Below the pieces are notes generated by a model. That model did no database searches, was not told where the DNA came from, and saw nothing but the letters and a program-made list of their open reading frames with translations. 64,000 nt of DNA from UBA3006 sp036746695 (GTDB lineage Bacteria; Actinomycetota; Acidimicrobiia; Acidimicrobiales; Ilumatobacteraceae), in assembly GCA_036746695.1 (NCBI GenBank), contig DAIODP010000001.1, positions 806,001 to 870,000 on the forward strand. Reading direction: 5' to 3'. The position numbers and the translations under genes were made by a program. This document shows, in pieces, positions 35,281 to 44,440 of the stretch (positions are counted from its first letter, which is position 1; every line of letters starts with the position of its first letter).

Positions 35281-36395
35281 GGTGCCTCGAAGAATTGATT
35301 GTTTTTTTCGATCGTCTGGCAAACCAAATCAATTTCGCTCTGTGTCATTTCTGGAAAACAAGGCAAGGTAACGATCCTGCTTTTCGCCATTTCCGAAACC
35401 GGCAAGTGTGGGGGAGCGAGGTATTTAGTCGTTGGAAACTCGGTATCCAGGTAGGGGTAATGCACGCCTGTAGAAACATTGTCAGCGGTTAGCTGTGCAA
35501 TAAATTTGTTGCGATTATTCACTATGCACACCGCTAAATGGGCAACGCATTGATCGCTGTCTACGTAATCGGCGTGAATTGCGGATGCACCACTGGCTAC
35601 ATACCGTTTCAGAATTGCTCGTCGCTTGGCATTACGTTCATCGAGGTGCGGTAGAAATACCGAAAGAAAACCAGCCTGTAGTTCATCCAACCTGCTGTTG
35701 CGCCCACCGGCACGCTCTTGCAGGTAGCGGGTTGTCCATCCGTATTGCCGCAGATTTCTCATGTGCTCGGCAAGCGCGGCATCACTAGTCACAATTGCGC
35801 CACCATCACCCAATGCACCCAAGTTCTTTGTGGGGTAAAAACTGAAACAACCAACAGTCGCTTGCGAGCCAGCCCGCCTATTGCCCACTTTCGAACCGTG
35901 TGCTTGTGCACAATCCTCCACGATCGGTATCGACTTGCCCAATTTTGCTTTCACGGCCGCGTCCACCAATGTGCAATCAACAGCCAAACCAAATAAATGA
36001 GTGACCACTATCGCCGCAGTATCCCTTGAGACACTAGCCGCAATCGATTCGATCGATGCCAGAAGCGTTACTGGATCAATATCGCAATAAACCGGCGTTG
36101 CTCCGATGGCCAAGCACGAAATAGTGCCGTAACCACCAGCGTTTGCGACAACCAGAACTTCCCTGCCCTCACAACCCAATGCGCGAAGAGCTATCTCGAT
36201 TGCATCGGTTCCAGAAGCGACCGATACGCAGTGTTTTGAGCCGATGTACGCAGCAAACGACTCTTCAAAATGGGCCACCATTGGGCCCAGCACCAACTGT
36301 TTGCCATCCACCAGTCGATCCATAACCGCGTGCAACTCGCTTCGCATTTGCTCGGCATAGCGCGCAGGGTCGGAGAGTAAGAGCAAACCCACCAC
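35277..36395 (-). CDS. DegT/DnrJ/EryC1/StrS family sugar aminotransferase
   Basis: PLP enzymes of this family aminate keto-sugar nucleotides. In the 372-residue protein the Schiff-base Lys is in YPTKNLGALGDGGA (Lys190), the PLP-binding Asp is in IVEDCAQAHGS (Asp161), and SVASGTDAIEIAL (from about residue 58) binds the phosphate. Next to a WxcM/FdtD-like fusion it is most simply a FdtB/QdtB-type 3-aminotransferase acting on dTDP-3-keto-6-deoxyhexose. The rmlA and rmlB genes that make the precursor are not in this window. Confidence 0.88.
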   Translation of the reverse strand: MVGLLLLSDPARYAEQMRSELHAVMDRLVDGKQLVLGPMVAHFEESFAAYIGSKHCVSVASGTDAIEIALRALGCEGREVLVVANAGGYGTISCLAIGATPVYCDIDPVTLLASIESIAASVSRDTAAIVVTHLFGLAVDCTLVDAAVKAKLGKSIPIVEDCAQAHGSKVGNRRAGSQATVGCFSFYPTKNLGALGDGGAIVTSDAALAEHMRNLRQYGWTTRYLQERAGGRNSRLDELQAGFLSVFLPHLDERNAKRRAILKRYVASGASAIHADYVDSDQCVAHLAVCIVNNRNKFIAQLTADNVSTGVHYPYLDTEFPTTKYLAPPHLPVSEMAKSRIVTLPCFPEMTQSEIDLVCQTIEKNNQFFEAP

Positions 36396-36401
36396 CCCAA
36401 T

Positions 36402-37091
36402 TTACTGGCTGGTTTTAGTGAATCTGCCGAAGTGCTGCCCACCCAGAGGCAGCCAAGACAGAATTGTCTCAAGCGGTGTAAAGGCTTTAAGCCGAGGAGG
36501 AAAAAAGAGGAAATACCCTGCATGTTGTGGGGTGAAACCACCAATGCCCGAAATCAAAGTTCTGAGCGATCGTTTTTGAATCAGTTCAACACCTTCATCA
36601 AAAATGCAATTGGAAACAATTTTTCGTGTCACAGGGTTTATCGGATTATGTTCAAAAACGCACAGACTTCCACCGCTCTTTAATGCTTGCTTAATCGAGC
36701 CGACCACGGACTGCCGCGCTGGTGTGGGTATGTGGTGCATAACGCATGACAACACCACCACATCACAAGAATTGGGTGGTACCTCGTTGGGTGCAAATAC
36801 ACGTACGTACGGATAAGACCTCTGTAGATGCTCTAGCGAAAGCTTTGATACATCCGTTGCCCAAATTTGTGCGTCTGGAAAAAACTCACGCAGGTGAGGA
36901 ATGAGGGCGCCCATGCCACTTCCGTAGTCGAGAATGACGGATGGGTATTTGCCGCGAAGAGATTTTGCAAGCACCTGCACCTTGCGGCGAGCAAAATAGG
37001 CCGACTCGCCACCAAGACCACCAAGTGCCTTCTGAAGTTCGGTTGAATACGAATTGATGTACTCATCAAAATTTCCGATGCTCTCTACCAC
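36402..37091 (-). CDS. Class I SAM-dependent methyltransferase
   Basis: The 229-residue protein has motif I VILDYGSGMGALIPHL near residue 55, motif II IWATDVSKLSLEHL, and VVLSCVMHHIP near residue 112, then GGSLCVFEHNPIN. This is a Rossmann methyltransferase of the UbiE/Methyltransf_11 type. It lies 6 bp upstream of the aminotransferase gene in the polysaccharide operon, so a sugar or lipid-linked sugar is the probable acceptor, but sequence alone does not show this. Confidence 0.8.
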   Translation of the reverse strand: MVESIGNFDEYINSYSTELQKALGGLGGESAYFARRKVQVLAKSLRGKYPSVILDYGSGMGALIPHLREFFPDAQIWATDVSKLSLEHLQRSYPYVRVFAPNEVPPNSCDVVVLSCVMHHIPTPARQSVVGSIKQALKSGGSLCVFEHNPINPVTRKIVSNCIFDEGVELIQKRSLRTLISGIGGFTPQHAGYFLFFPPRLKAFTPLETILSWLPLGGQHFGRFTKTSQ

Positions 37092-37101
37092 AACACCTCG
37101 C

Positions 37102-38064
37102 TCAATTTCTTGCCTCTGCTAATTGCCCGAACTGATTTGACTTCAACAAATTTTGATACACCCGATGGACTCCGACAACAAATGGTGTTGGTTCAAAGTT
37201 GTCTGCCTCGCGAAAGTTCATCGATTTCATTCTCAAATCTAGTGGGTATGCGGACAAGTCGCGAGATCGCGAGAGAACTACGCTCGGAGCAGAACCAAAT
37301 GCCATTTGGCATTCTTTCAACACTGCACTGATCGTCAAGTTTTGGTTTGACGCAATGATTTTTGTTTCAACCGAGCCATTTGGCATATCCGCGACAATAC
37401 CCATTGCCCGCACAATCGACTCGACCGCATCGTCAACGTATACATAGTTGCGAACAGTATCGAGGCCGACAAAAATTTGTGCTGGTTTTCGCCGAATGTA
37501 TGACTGGCAAATTGCGGTAACCAATCCCTGACCTTTCGATCTATTCTGCGCTGGACCATACAGGTTGGTAATTCGACCCAATAACACTCTCACGCCTTGT
37601 TCGCGTCCAAATGTTCCAAACATCTCTTCGTTCTTCAGCTTTTGCAACCCATAAGCAGAACGAGGTGCACCTTCCGTTTGCTCTGTGATTGGCAGCGAAG
37701 TAACGCCCGCATAAATCCCACCTGCAGAGGACGAATAGAACAGCGATCCCTGGTCGCCAAGTAATCCGGGCGAGTTTCGAACTGCCGTAAGGAAATGCCC
37801 AATGTTTACGATCTTGTTCCGCAGTGCGTCTTCACTTGCCGCGACAGTTCCCACTCCGGCGCACCAATAAATCGACCATTGCCCACCCGCTACTGCCTTG
37901 CCGAAGTCGTGAACCTCCTGCTCAATCTCTCGAGCAAACAAGTCTGGCTCGTTCCAACTAAAGCGAAGTTTTGGCTCGTACACATTTGTAGCAAGTCGTA
38001 ATCGTTTTTCGACGCCTGAGCCCAGCATGCCCCCGCGGCCAATTACCCAGCAATTCATTGCCAA
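37102..38064 (-). CDS. NAD(P)-dependent epimerase/dehydratase (extended SDR)
   Basis: The 320-residue protein has the nucleotide-binding loop VIGRGGMLGSG at residues 7-17, SSSAGG near 111 supplying the catalytic Ser region, and the Tyr-Lys pair YGLQK (Tyr138, Lys142). GRITNLYGPAQN and VRNYVYVDDAVESIVRA are typical of sugar-nucleotide epimerases and reductases. The first loop is GxGxxGxxG-like but unusual. It sits 10 bp from the methyltransferase gene and should modify a sugar nucleotide in this pathway. Confidence 0.82.
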   Translation of the reverse strand: MAMNCWVIGRGGMLGSGVEKRLRLATNVYEPKLRFSWNEPDLFAREIEQEVHDFGKAVAGGQWSIYWCAGVGTVAASEDALRNKIVNIGHFLTAVRNSPGLLGDQGSLFYSSSAGGIYAGVTSLPITEQTEGAPRSAYGLQKLKNEEMFGTFGREQGVRVLLGRITNLYGPAQNRSKGQGLVTAICQSYIRRKPAQIFVGLDTVRNYVYVDDAVESIVRAMGIVADMPNGSVETKIIASNQNLTISAVLKECQMAFGSAPSVVLSRSRDLSAYPLDLRMKSMNFREADNFEPTPFVVGVHRVYQNLLKSNQFGQLAEARN

Positions 38065-38067
38065 CCG

Positions 38068-39057
38068 TTATTGCTTCTTATGCAGCGGGCCAGTGTAGGT
38101 GTCGTTTCCAATGACATACAGGGGAAGCCCGATAGATCGTCGTACCAGCACGCCCACGTATTCGGCAATAACGCCCAAAGCCAACAGAATCGCCCCGCCC
38201 AAAATCAGAATCAACGAAAAGAGCGACGCCCAACCGTTGGATGTATACCCCGCAGCAAATTTGCCAACAGTCACAACAACTGCACCAACAACACCAGAAA
38301 TGAACGAAATCAAACCCAGTGCAGTAATCAACCTAAGTGGACGAGTGCCAGAACTTACTACCAGTCTAAGAAAGTGTGAAATCAATTTCTTCGTGGTGTA
38401 TCCAGACTGCGGGCGCAACTCGTTTCGAAAACTTACGTCGCACACTGCCGATGTGCGAACAATCCAGGAAAGGGCAATGTCCAAGTAGGCGCCGTGTTGG
38501 GCAAAAGCACCCACAGTCCTTGCAACTTCACCCGTCATTAAGCGAAAACTGCTGAAATACTTCAGGTTCTTATTGTTAATCAAAAGCGGCAAAACCAACT
38601 GCTTAACTATTTTTGACGTGACATTCCGAAAAAAGCCATGTGGTTCTCGATTGTTCTCACGCCCGTAAACCAATGGGCTTTCATTGAGCAGTGCCGTATC
38701 AATTAATGCGCCAATGGACGCAGGATTGTGCTGCCCATCCTCATCCATTGTCACCACCCATTCATGGGAAGACGAAGCCATGCCTGCCACAGTGGCTGCG
38801 TGCTGCCCGTAATTGCGCGTAAGCCAGACGGGTACAACTCGTTCATCCACCTTTGCCATTTCTCGGATGACCTTTGCAGAGTTATCCACGCCACAGTCGT
38901 CAACCAATATCACTTCGGCTACCTGATAACGATTGCCACCCTGAGTTACCTGTTCGCTATAAAAAGATGCCATCTCGTTTACAACCTGCTGAAGGGTTGC
39001 ACTACCGCCATAGACAGGTATAACGACCGAAACGCTATGAACTGCGGTGTTGGACAT
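38068..39057 (-). CDS. GT2 family glycosyltransferase with C-terminal membrane spans (second)
   Basis: The 329-residue protein has SVSVVIPVYGGSATLQQVV, AEVILVDDCGVDNS and WVVTMDEDGQHNP as GT2 donor and metal motifs, then GYTTKKLISHFLRL and two hydrophobic spans (about residues 240-265 and 275-300). It is the first gene of the six-gene minus-strand operon, diverging from the membrane-protein gene at 39091 across 33 bp. It is of the ArnC/DPM1 polyprenyl-phosphate type and a paralogue of the one at 34324-35280. Confidence 0.83.
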   Translation of the reverse strand: MSNTAVHSVSVVIPVYGGSATLQQVVNEMASFYSEQVTQGGNRYQVAEVILVDDCGVDNSAKVIREMAKVDERVVPVWLTRNYGQHAATVAGMASSSHEWVVTMDEDGQHNPASIGALIDTALLNESPLVYGRENNREPHGFFRNVTSKIVKQLVLPLLINNKNLKYFSSFRLMTGEVARTVGAFAQHGAYLDIALSWIVRTSAVCDVSFRNELRPQSGYTTKKLISHFLRLVVSSGTRPLRLITALGLISFISGVVGAVVVTVGKFAAGYTSNGWASLFSLILILGGAILLALGVIAEYVGVLVRRSIGLPLYVIGNDTYTGPLHKKQ

Positions 39058-39090
39058 TGACTAAACGATAGATGAAATCGCTCTAGGCTG

Positions 39091-41391
39091 ATGACTTACG
39101 TGAAACTCCTTCTTGCACCTCTGCACGCCGTAAAGCCAATTAACCAGGCTTTAAGTGCGGCACTGCTGGTGCTTGTTGTTCAATTGATCAGCGACGTGCC
39201 TGTCCTCCTGGCAGTGAGGGCCGAGGCGTATCTTGCCACCCAAGTGGTATTCGGTGCAGTAGTAGCAGGATTATTGTTTAGGCGCCGGCTTGATTTCGCC
39301 GAGTTTGTTGGCCTCGGCTTCGCAATTGGATCACTGGCAGCAATGTGCATCGACCAGTTGCTCGTCCAGACGCCCATCGCACCAATTTCTTGGGCACTCT
39401 TACCCCTCGCCACCATCGCAATCGTGCCGTCACCAAAACTACGGGGATACGCAACTTTCAGTGGTAGCGAGAAGCCCGTCCTGGTCCTGTTTATTGCGTT
39501 CCTATTGTTGTTTGTCTTGGTTCACGAGCGTTATTGGCCCTTGTACATTGCCATATCAATTATTCCACTGCTGCTTTTCAATGCCTTCAAACCGGAGAAT
39601 ATGCAAAAGTCGGCAACAAGAATCATCCAAAGTCTGCTTTCAGTGGTCACTATTGTCGTCGCCTACGTCGTTCTGAATGGCCGGCCAAATTTGTGGTGGA
39701 TCAAGACTCAAGATTTCCAATTTTTTGAAGCACTGTCATATTCACTCACACATTGGGGATCAAACGACCAGGTATTCGTTCAAGGACAGCCAGTTCTTTA
39801 CCACTGGTTTTCGTACGCATGGATGGGACTCACCACCAAAGCTATTGACGCCCCAACATGGGTAGTACAAACAAAAATTGCACCGATTTTTGTATCTCTA
39901 GCCATTATCTATCTGGTGTTTGCATTACTGAAACGCCTTGAAATTACAGGGTGGCGCGCGAGCATTGCTCTTGTCGCTTTTGCACTACTGAATGATTTCA
40001 ACTTTGAGTCGTTCAGCATGGTTTTCTCGTTTGTTTGGCTTCTAGCACTTGCGTACTTCCTGATTCAATGGAGCGAACAGCAACATTGGGGATTGGTGTT
40101 TGCAACCTCGTTTATGGCTGCCGGTGCATTGGGGGCGAAAAGCAGCAACATAGCCGTAATCGTTGCGGGTTGCGGAATGCTGTTTCTGTTTCAACTAGCG
40201 AAACGAAAAATCAAACCGACGCTTGTTGTTGTTCACGGGACAATTATTGCTTTTGCACTTAGCCTCGTTTATCTGAAGTTGTATTTCAATTCACCATATG
40301 ACGCAACAATTAACTTTGGAACAATAGGTATTGCGCAAGATATCTTCGGAGATGTCGACTCCCTACCTCGACCACAATTCATCTTTTGGTCATTCGTCAT
40401 TCTTCTGAATCTGCTACTTGTTTACTTCGTGGCAACTATTTCAACGCGCAACTCACTTAACCTGGTCTTCAATCACTTCTGGCAGTTTTTTGTAGGAACC
40501 AACGTCGCAACAACCACGGCACTCCTAATTACGGTGAGTTACTACGAGCAGGAGGAATACTTCTTGCATGCCTTTGTGCTTTTCGGCTCTCTCGTTGTTG
40601 GTATTGCGTTTGGCGAGTTTGTTCAACTGCTGATAACCACCACCGATCGGCGGGCTTTGGTGGTGTCTTCGACAATCATGCTTCTCTGTGTAGGGGTTGT
40701 CCGCGTTGTTTTCAATGACGATAACTCGGGCGAGTTCTGGGCAGTTCGATCACGCATAATCAACGGCTTATCAATTGTTGTCTTGTTGCTAGCGGCGATG
40801 TTGATTGGCTTTATCATGCGAAGGCGGATACCAGTGGCGCGCATGGCTTTGGTATTCGTGGCTTGTTCCACCTTGGTAACTGCGTTTACCGCTAACGATA
40901 AATGGTTTACCTTTCAGCAACGCTTTCAGGACGAGGTAACGCGGCCCCAATTTTCCGACTTCATGGTTGGTTACACAACAATTCAGGACTTTTTAAGAGA
41001 AGCGAGAACTTTGATCCCTCATGATGCAGTAGTGGCCTCCAACTACGAATGCGACGAACCGCAATGCTCCGCCAATTCGGTTGGAGCCGATCGATTGGAT
41101 TGGGAAGTAGGCGGAGAGGCAATGCTTATGACCATTTATTTAGAACGGCGAATGTTCATATCTGGTTATGGGTTTTTGTGGCAAAACGTCGAGCTACCCG
41201 AGTTTGCGAAAGACCGCATGCGGTTAAGTTCTGAATTTGCTGCTGCCCCGACAGAGAGGCTTGCATCCGACCTTCGTAAACAAGGTGTTGACTACTTTAT
41301 TATCGACAAATCACGTGCGAATAAAACAAATAGCGAAGTTATGGTGAATGTATTGCTCGAAGACGAGCGTTTCGAATTATTGAAACTCTAA
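39091..41391 (+). CDS. Large multi-pass membrane protein, predicted GT-C-like (paralogue 3)
   Basis: The 766-residue protein shares layout and landmarks with those at 28785 and 31105: many spans, a loop with WWIKTQDFQFFEALSYSLTHWG near residue 205, QPVLYHWFSYAWMG, and a C-terminal domain with HDAVVASNYECDE and GVDYFIIDKS. Unlike the other two it has ordinary GC content. The loop's acidic residues differ (QD...FE instead of D..WDE), so the three may not act alike. The stop overlaps the convergent nuoN by 4 nt. Function unknown; lipid-linked glycan work is inferred. Confidence 0.6.
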   Translation: MTYVKLLLAPLHAVKPINQALSAALLVLVVQLISDVPVLLAVRAEAYLATQVVFGAVVAGLLFRRRLDFAEFVGLGFAIGSLAAMCIDQLLVQTPIAPISWALLPLATIAIVPSPKLRGYATFSGSEKPVLVLFIAFLLLFVLVHERYWPLYIAISIIPLLLFNAFKPENMQKSATRIIQSLLSVVTIVVAYVVLNGRPNLWWIKTQDFQFFEALSYSLTHWGSNDQVFVQGQPVLYHWFSYAWMGLTTKAIDAPTWVVQTKIAPIFVSLAIIYLVFALLKRLEITGWRASIALVAFALLNDFNFESFSMVFSFVWLLALAYFLIQWSEQQHWGLVFATSFMAAGALGAKSSNIAVIVAGCGMLFLFQLAKRKIKPTLVVVHGTIIAFALSLVYLKLYFNSPYDATINFGTIGIAQDIFGDVDSLPRPQFIFWSFVILLNLLLVYFVATISTRNSLNLVFNHFWQFFVGTNVATTTALLITVSYYEQEEYFLHAFVLFGSLVVGIAFGEFVQLLITTTDRRALVVSSTIMLLCVGVVRVVFNDDNSGEFWAVRSRIINGLSIVVLLLAAMLIGFIMRRRIPVARMALVFVACSTLVTAFTANDKWFTFQQRFQDEVTRPQFSDFMVGYTTIQDFLREARTLIPHDAVVASNYECDEPQCSANSVGADRLDWEVGGEAMLMTIYLERRMFISGYGFLWQNVELPEFAKDRMRLSSEFAAAPTERLASDLRKQGVDYFIIDKSRANKTNSEVMVNVLLEDERFELLKL

Positions 41392-42881
41392 AGTTGTGAA
41401 GCAAAGTTGAGCAGTGCCGAAGGTACAAACCCGACGACCAGCGTGACTGCAACGGTTGCTGCAATGGCAATACCCGATGCGGCTGGGATTTCTCGACGAT
41501 CGGTTGATACGGGCTCGCTCAGCCACATGCTGACCATGATGCGCAGGTAGAGGAAAGCAGCAATAACTGCGGCGAGCATGGCCACAACTGCAAGCACGTA
41601 ACTCTCGACAGAGACCGATGCGCGAATGATGCCGAACTTGGCAACAAAGCCCGAGGTAGTTGGCACGCCGGCCTGGGCCAGCAGCAGCACTGTCATGCCG
41701 AGGGCAAGCACGGGGTTGGTTTTGCCGAGGCCGTTGAAGGCTCCGAGTGTTGTGGCGTTATCGCCCTTGCCGGCAATGAGCGAGACGACGGCGAGGGTGC
41801 CCACCACCAGCACGCCATAGACGAAGAGGTATGCCATGGCTGATGAAACACCAAGCGATGAATCAGCCTTGGAGACATGTGAGGCGGCTTCGAGGCCGAC
41901 GAGGATGAAGCCTGCGTGGCTGATGCTGGAGTACGCGAGCATGCGCTTGACATCGGTTTGAATGACGGCAAGCACGGAGCCAACGAGCAAGGTGGCAATG
42001 GCCAGCACGAGGACCACAGGGCCCCAGTCGTCGGCACGGCTTGGCAGGGCAACGGTGAACACCCTTAGGAGGGCCGCGAAGGCGGCAACCTTGCCGACAG
42101 AGCCCATGAGGGCCGTAATTGGAGTGGGCGCACCCTGGTACACGTCGGGCGTCCAGGCGTGGAATGGCACGAGCGATACTTTGAAGGCGAAGCCGACGAG
42201 CAGCATTGCGACGCCAGCAAGCAGCAGCGCGCTGTGGTTGCCGGGGTGTTGGCCTGCAAGCGTGGTGCCGATGTCGGCGAGATTGGTGCTGCCGGTGCCG
42301 CCGAACACGAGGGCGACGCCGTACAAGAAGAAGGCAGACGCGAAACCGCCGAGGATGAAGTACTTGAGACCCGCTTCCCCGCTTTGCGTGCGGTTGCGAT
42401 TGCTGGCCACCAGTAAATAAAACGAGAGGCTGAGGATTTCGAGGCCGAGGAACAACACGATGAGGTCGTTGGCTTGCGCCATCATGACGCCGCCAAGGGC
42501 GCTAGCCAAGATAAGTGCATAGACCTCGGGACCGTCTTCGTCTTCGCGCTCGAGATAATCGTTGGTGACCAAGATTGCAAGCAGCGTGGCTACGGCAATG
42601 GTGAACGTTGCGAAGAGCGAGAAGTGATCGAAACTAAGTGCGTTGCCAATGAGTGTGGAAGGCGTGCCGTTTTCGCCAAGGTTTGCCCACAGCATGCCGG
42701 TGAGCACGGCTGCTGCGCCGGCAGATGCGGCTGCGACAAAACCATATGCACCCTTGCGCCATTGTGGTGTGAGTGCGCCAACGAGAATGAGGCCGAGCGC
42801 GCCGGCAACGAGCACCAAGGCGGGCGACATCTTGTACCAGTCGATGGATGGGCCCACGAACGCACCTGCTGCAAAAATCAT
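41388..42881 (-). CDS. nuoN: NADH-quinone oxidoreductase subunit N (14-subunit complex)
   Basis: This is the antiporter-like proton-pumping subunit of the complete complex I. The 497-residue protein has KYFILGGFASAFFLYG, VPFHAWTPDVYQGAP, and KRMLAYSSISHAGFILVG. It is the last gene of the long respiratory operon and overlaps nuoM by 4 nt. It differs throughout from the copy at 16196-17716. Confidence 0.96.
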   Translation of the reverse strand: MIFAAGAFVGPSIDWYKMSPALVLVAGALGLILVGALTPQWRKGAYGFVAAASAGAAAVLTGMLWANLGENGTPSTLIGNALSFDHFSLFATFTIAVATLLAILVTNDYLEREDEDGPEVYALILASALGGVMMAQANDLIVLFLGLEILSLSFYLLVASNRNRTQSGEAGLKYFILGGFASAFFLYGVALVFGGTGSTNLADIGTTLAGQHPGNHSALLLAGVAMLLVGFAFKVSLVPFHAWTPDVYQGAPTPITALMGSVGKVAAFAALLRVFTVALPSRADDWGPVVLVLAIATLLVGSVLAVIQTDVKRMLAYSSISHAGFILVGLEAASHVSKADSSLGVSSAMAYLFVYGVLVVGTLAVVSLIAGKGDNATTLGAFNGLGKTNPVLALGMTVLLLAQAGVPTTSGFVAKFGIIRASVSVESYVLAVVAMLAAVIAAFLYLRIMVSMWLSEPVSTDRREIPAASGIAIAATVAVTLVVGFVPSALLNFASQL

Positions 42882-44440
42882 TCGCCTGCCTCGCCATGTA
42901 CTTCGCCCTTGCTTACGGGCTGCTGATAATCGGTTCTGAGTTCAACATGTTCGATCAGTTTGTTGACGCTTGGCTCAATGCGATTGAGCATTGGCTTTGG
43001 ATAGATACCGGTGAACACGATGGCTGCGACGAACACGCCGAGCAGCAATCCTTCGCGGCGAGTGATTTCGGGGAATGTCTTGTTGGCTTCGCTTGGCTCG
43101 CCGTGGAACACACGCTGATAGGCCCACAACAAATACAGCGCGGCAAGAATGACGCCGAGCGTGGCAGCAACAACCCACCAACGTGCAGTTTCAAACGAAC
43201 CGATGAGAATGAGGAATTCGCCGACGAAGCCGTTGAGGCCAGGCAAACCAATGGATGACAACATGACCACCATGAAGAAGCCGGCAAAAATTGGGGCGAC
43301 GGATTGGATGCCGCCAAGCTCGGCGATTTGGCGTGTGTGTCGGCGTTCGTAGATCATGCCGACCATGAGGAACAGTGCACCAGTGGAAACACCGTGGTTG
43401 ACCATCTGCATGACGCCACCCGTGAGCGACTGCGATGTGAGTGCGAAGGTGCCGAGCACGATGAAGCCAAGGTGGGCAACGGATGAGTAGGCAACGAGTC
43501 GCTTCAAATCCTTTTGCATGGTTGCCGCGATGGCGCCATACAGGATGCCGATAACGGCAAGTGTGAAGAGCACGGGCTTAGCCCACAGCGTGGCCTCGGG
43601 GAACAAGTAGACACCGAAGCGAAGCATGCCGTATGTACCCATTTTGAGGAGTACGCCAGCCAAGATGACCGAGCCGCCAGTAGGCGCCTGCGTGTGTGCG
43701 TCGGGCAACCAGGTGTGCAGCGGGAACAACGGAACTTTGACGGCGAACGCAATCATGAATGCAACGAAGAGCCAGCGGCCCGTGCCGGTTGCGAAATTGG
43801 ATTTTTCGGCGATCTCTACCAGGTTGAACGTGAGGTAACCGATGTCGCGGCGTGCGAGGAACGCGGTGGCGACGATGCCCACCAACATGAACGCCGAGCC
43901 GGCCATGGTGTAGATGAAAAACTTGGTTGCCGCATACACGCGCTTTTCATAGCCCCAATTGCCGATGAGGAAATACATCGGCACCAGCACGATTTCGAAG
44001 AACACGAAGAACAGGAACAAGTCGAGGCTGAGGAAACTGCCCATGACGCCGGCTTCCAGCAGGAGCATCCAGGCGAGGTATGACTTCTGATCGTGGTGTG
44101 GGTCGATGCCGATGATGACGAGCGGGAAGAGCACGCCCGTGAGCACCACCAAGAACAGCGAGATGCCGTCGACGCCGAGGTGCCATGAGATGCCCCACTC
44201 GCTGACCCACGACTGTTGCGAGACGAACTGAAAGCCTGCCTGGCCGCTAGGAAACTTGGCCAGCATGAACACGCTGAGTGCACCCGTGACGAGGCTGAAC
44301 ACGAGCGCAACAAGTTTGATCTGCTCGGCTTGTGCCTTGTTCATGAGCGAGACCATGACGGCGCCGACGAGTGGCAGCACAACGAGCAGCGTAAGTAGTG
44401 GAATGCCTAATGTGGCCGAGGTTTCGACATTGGCCAACAT
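42878..44440 (-). CDS. nuoM: NADH-quinone oxidoreductase subunit M (14-subunit complex)
   Basis: The 520-residue antiporter-like subunit shows FFVFFEIVLVPMYFLIGNWG with the span-5 Glu, VPLFPLHTWLPDAHTQAPTG, and KRLVAYSSVAHLGFIVLG. I use the ATG at 44440 (MLANVETSATLG), which overlaps the nuoL stop as TGATG, rather than a start nine codons upstream inside nuoL. A short hydrophilic tail ends the protein. Confidence 0.96.
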   Translation of the reverse strand: MLANVETSATLGIPLLTLLVVLPLVGAVMVSLMNKAQAEQIKLVALVFSLVTGALSVFMLAKFPSGQAGFQFVSQQSWVSEWGISWHLGVDGISLFLVVLTGVLFPLVIIGIDPHHDQKSYLAWMLLLEAGVMGSFLSLDLFLFFVFFEIVLVPMYFLIGNWGYEKRVYAATKFFIYTMAGSAFMLVGIVATAFLARRDIGYLTFNLVEIAEKSNFATGTGRWLFVAFMIAFAVKVPLFPLHTWLPDAHTQAPTGGSVILAGVLLKMGTYGMLRFGVYLFPEATLWAKPVLFTLAVIGILYGAIAATMQKDLKRLVAYSSVAHLGFIVLGTFALTSQSLTGGVMQMVNHGVSTGALFLMVGMIYERRHTRQIAELGGIQSVAPIFAGFFMVVMLSSIGLPGLNGFVGEFLILIGSFETARWWVVAATLGVILAALYLLWAYQRVFHGEPSEANKTFPEITRREGLLLGVFVAAIVFTGIYPKPMLNRIEPSVNKLIEHVELRTDYQQPVSKGEVHGEAGE

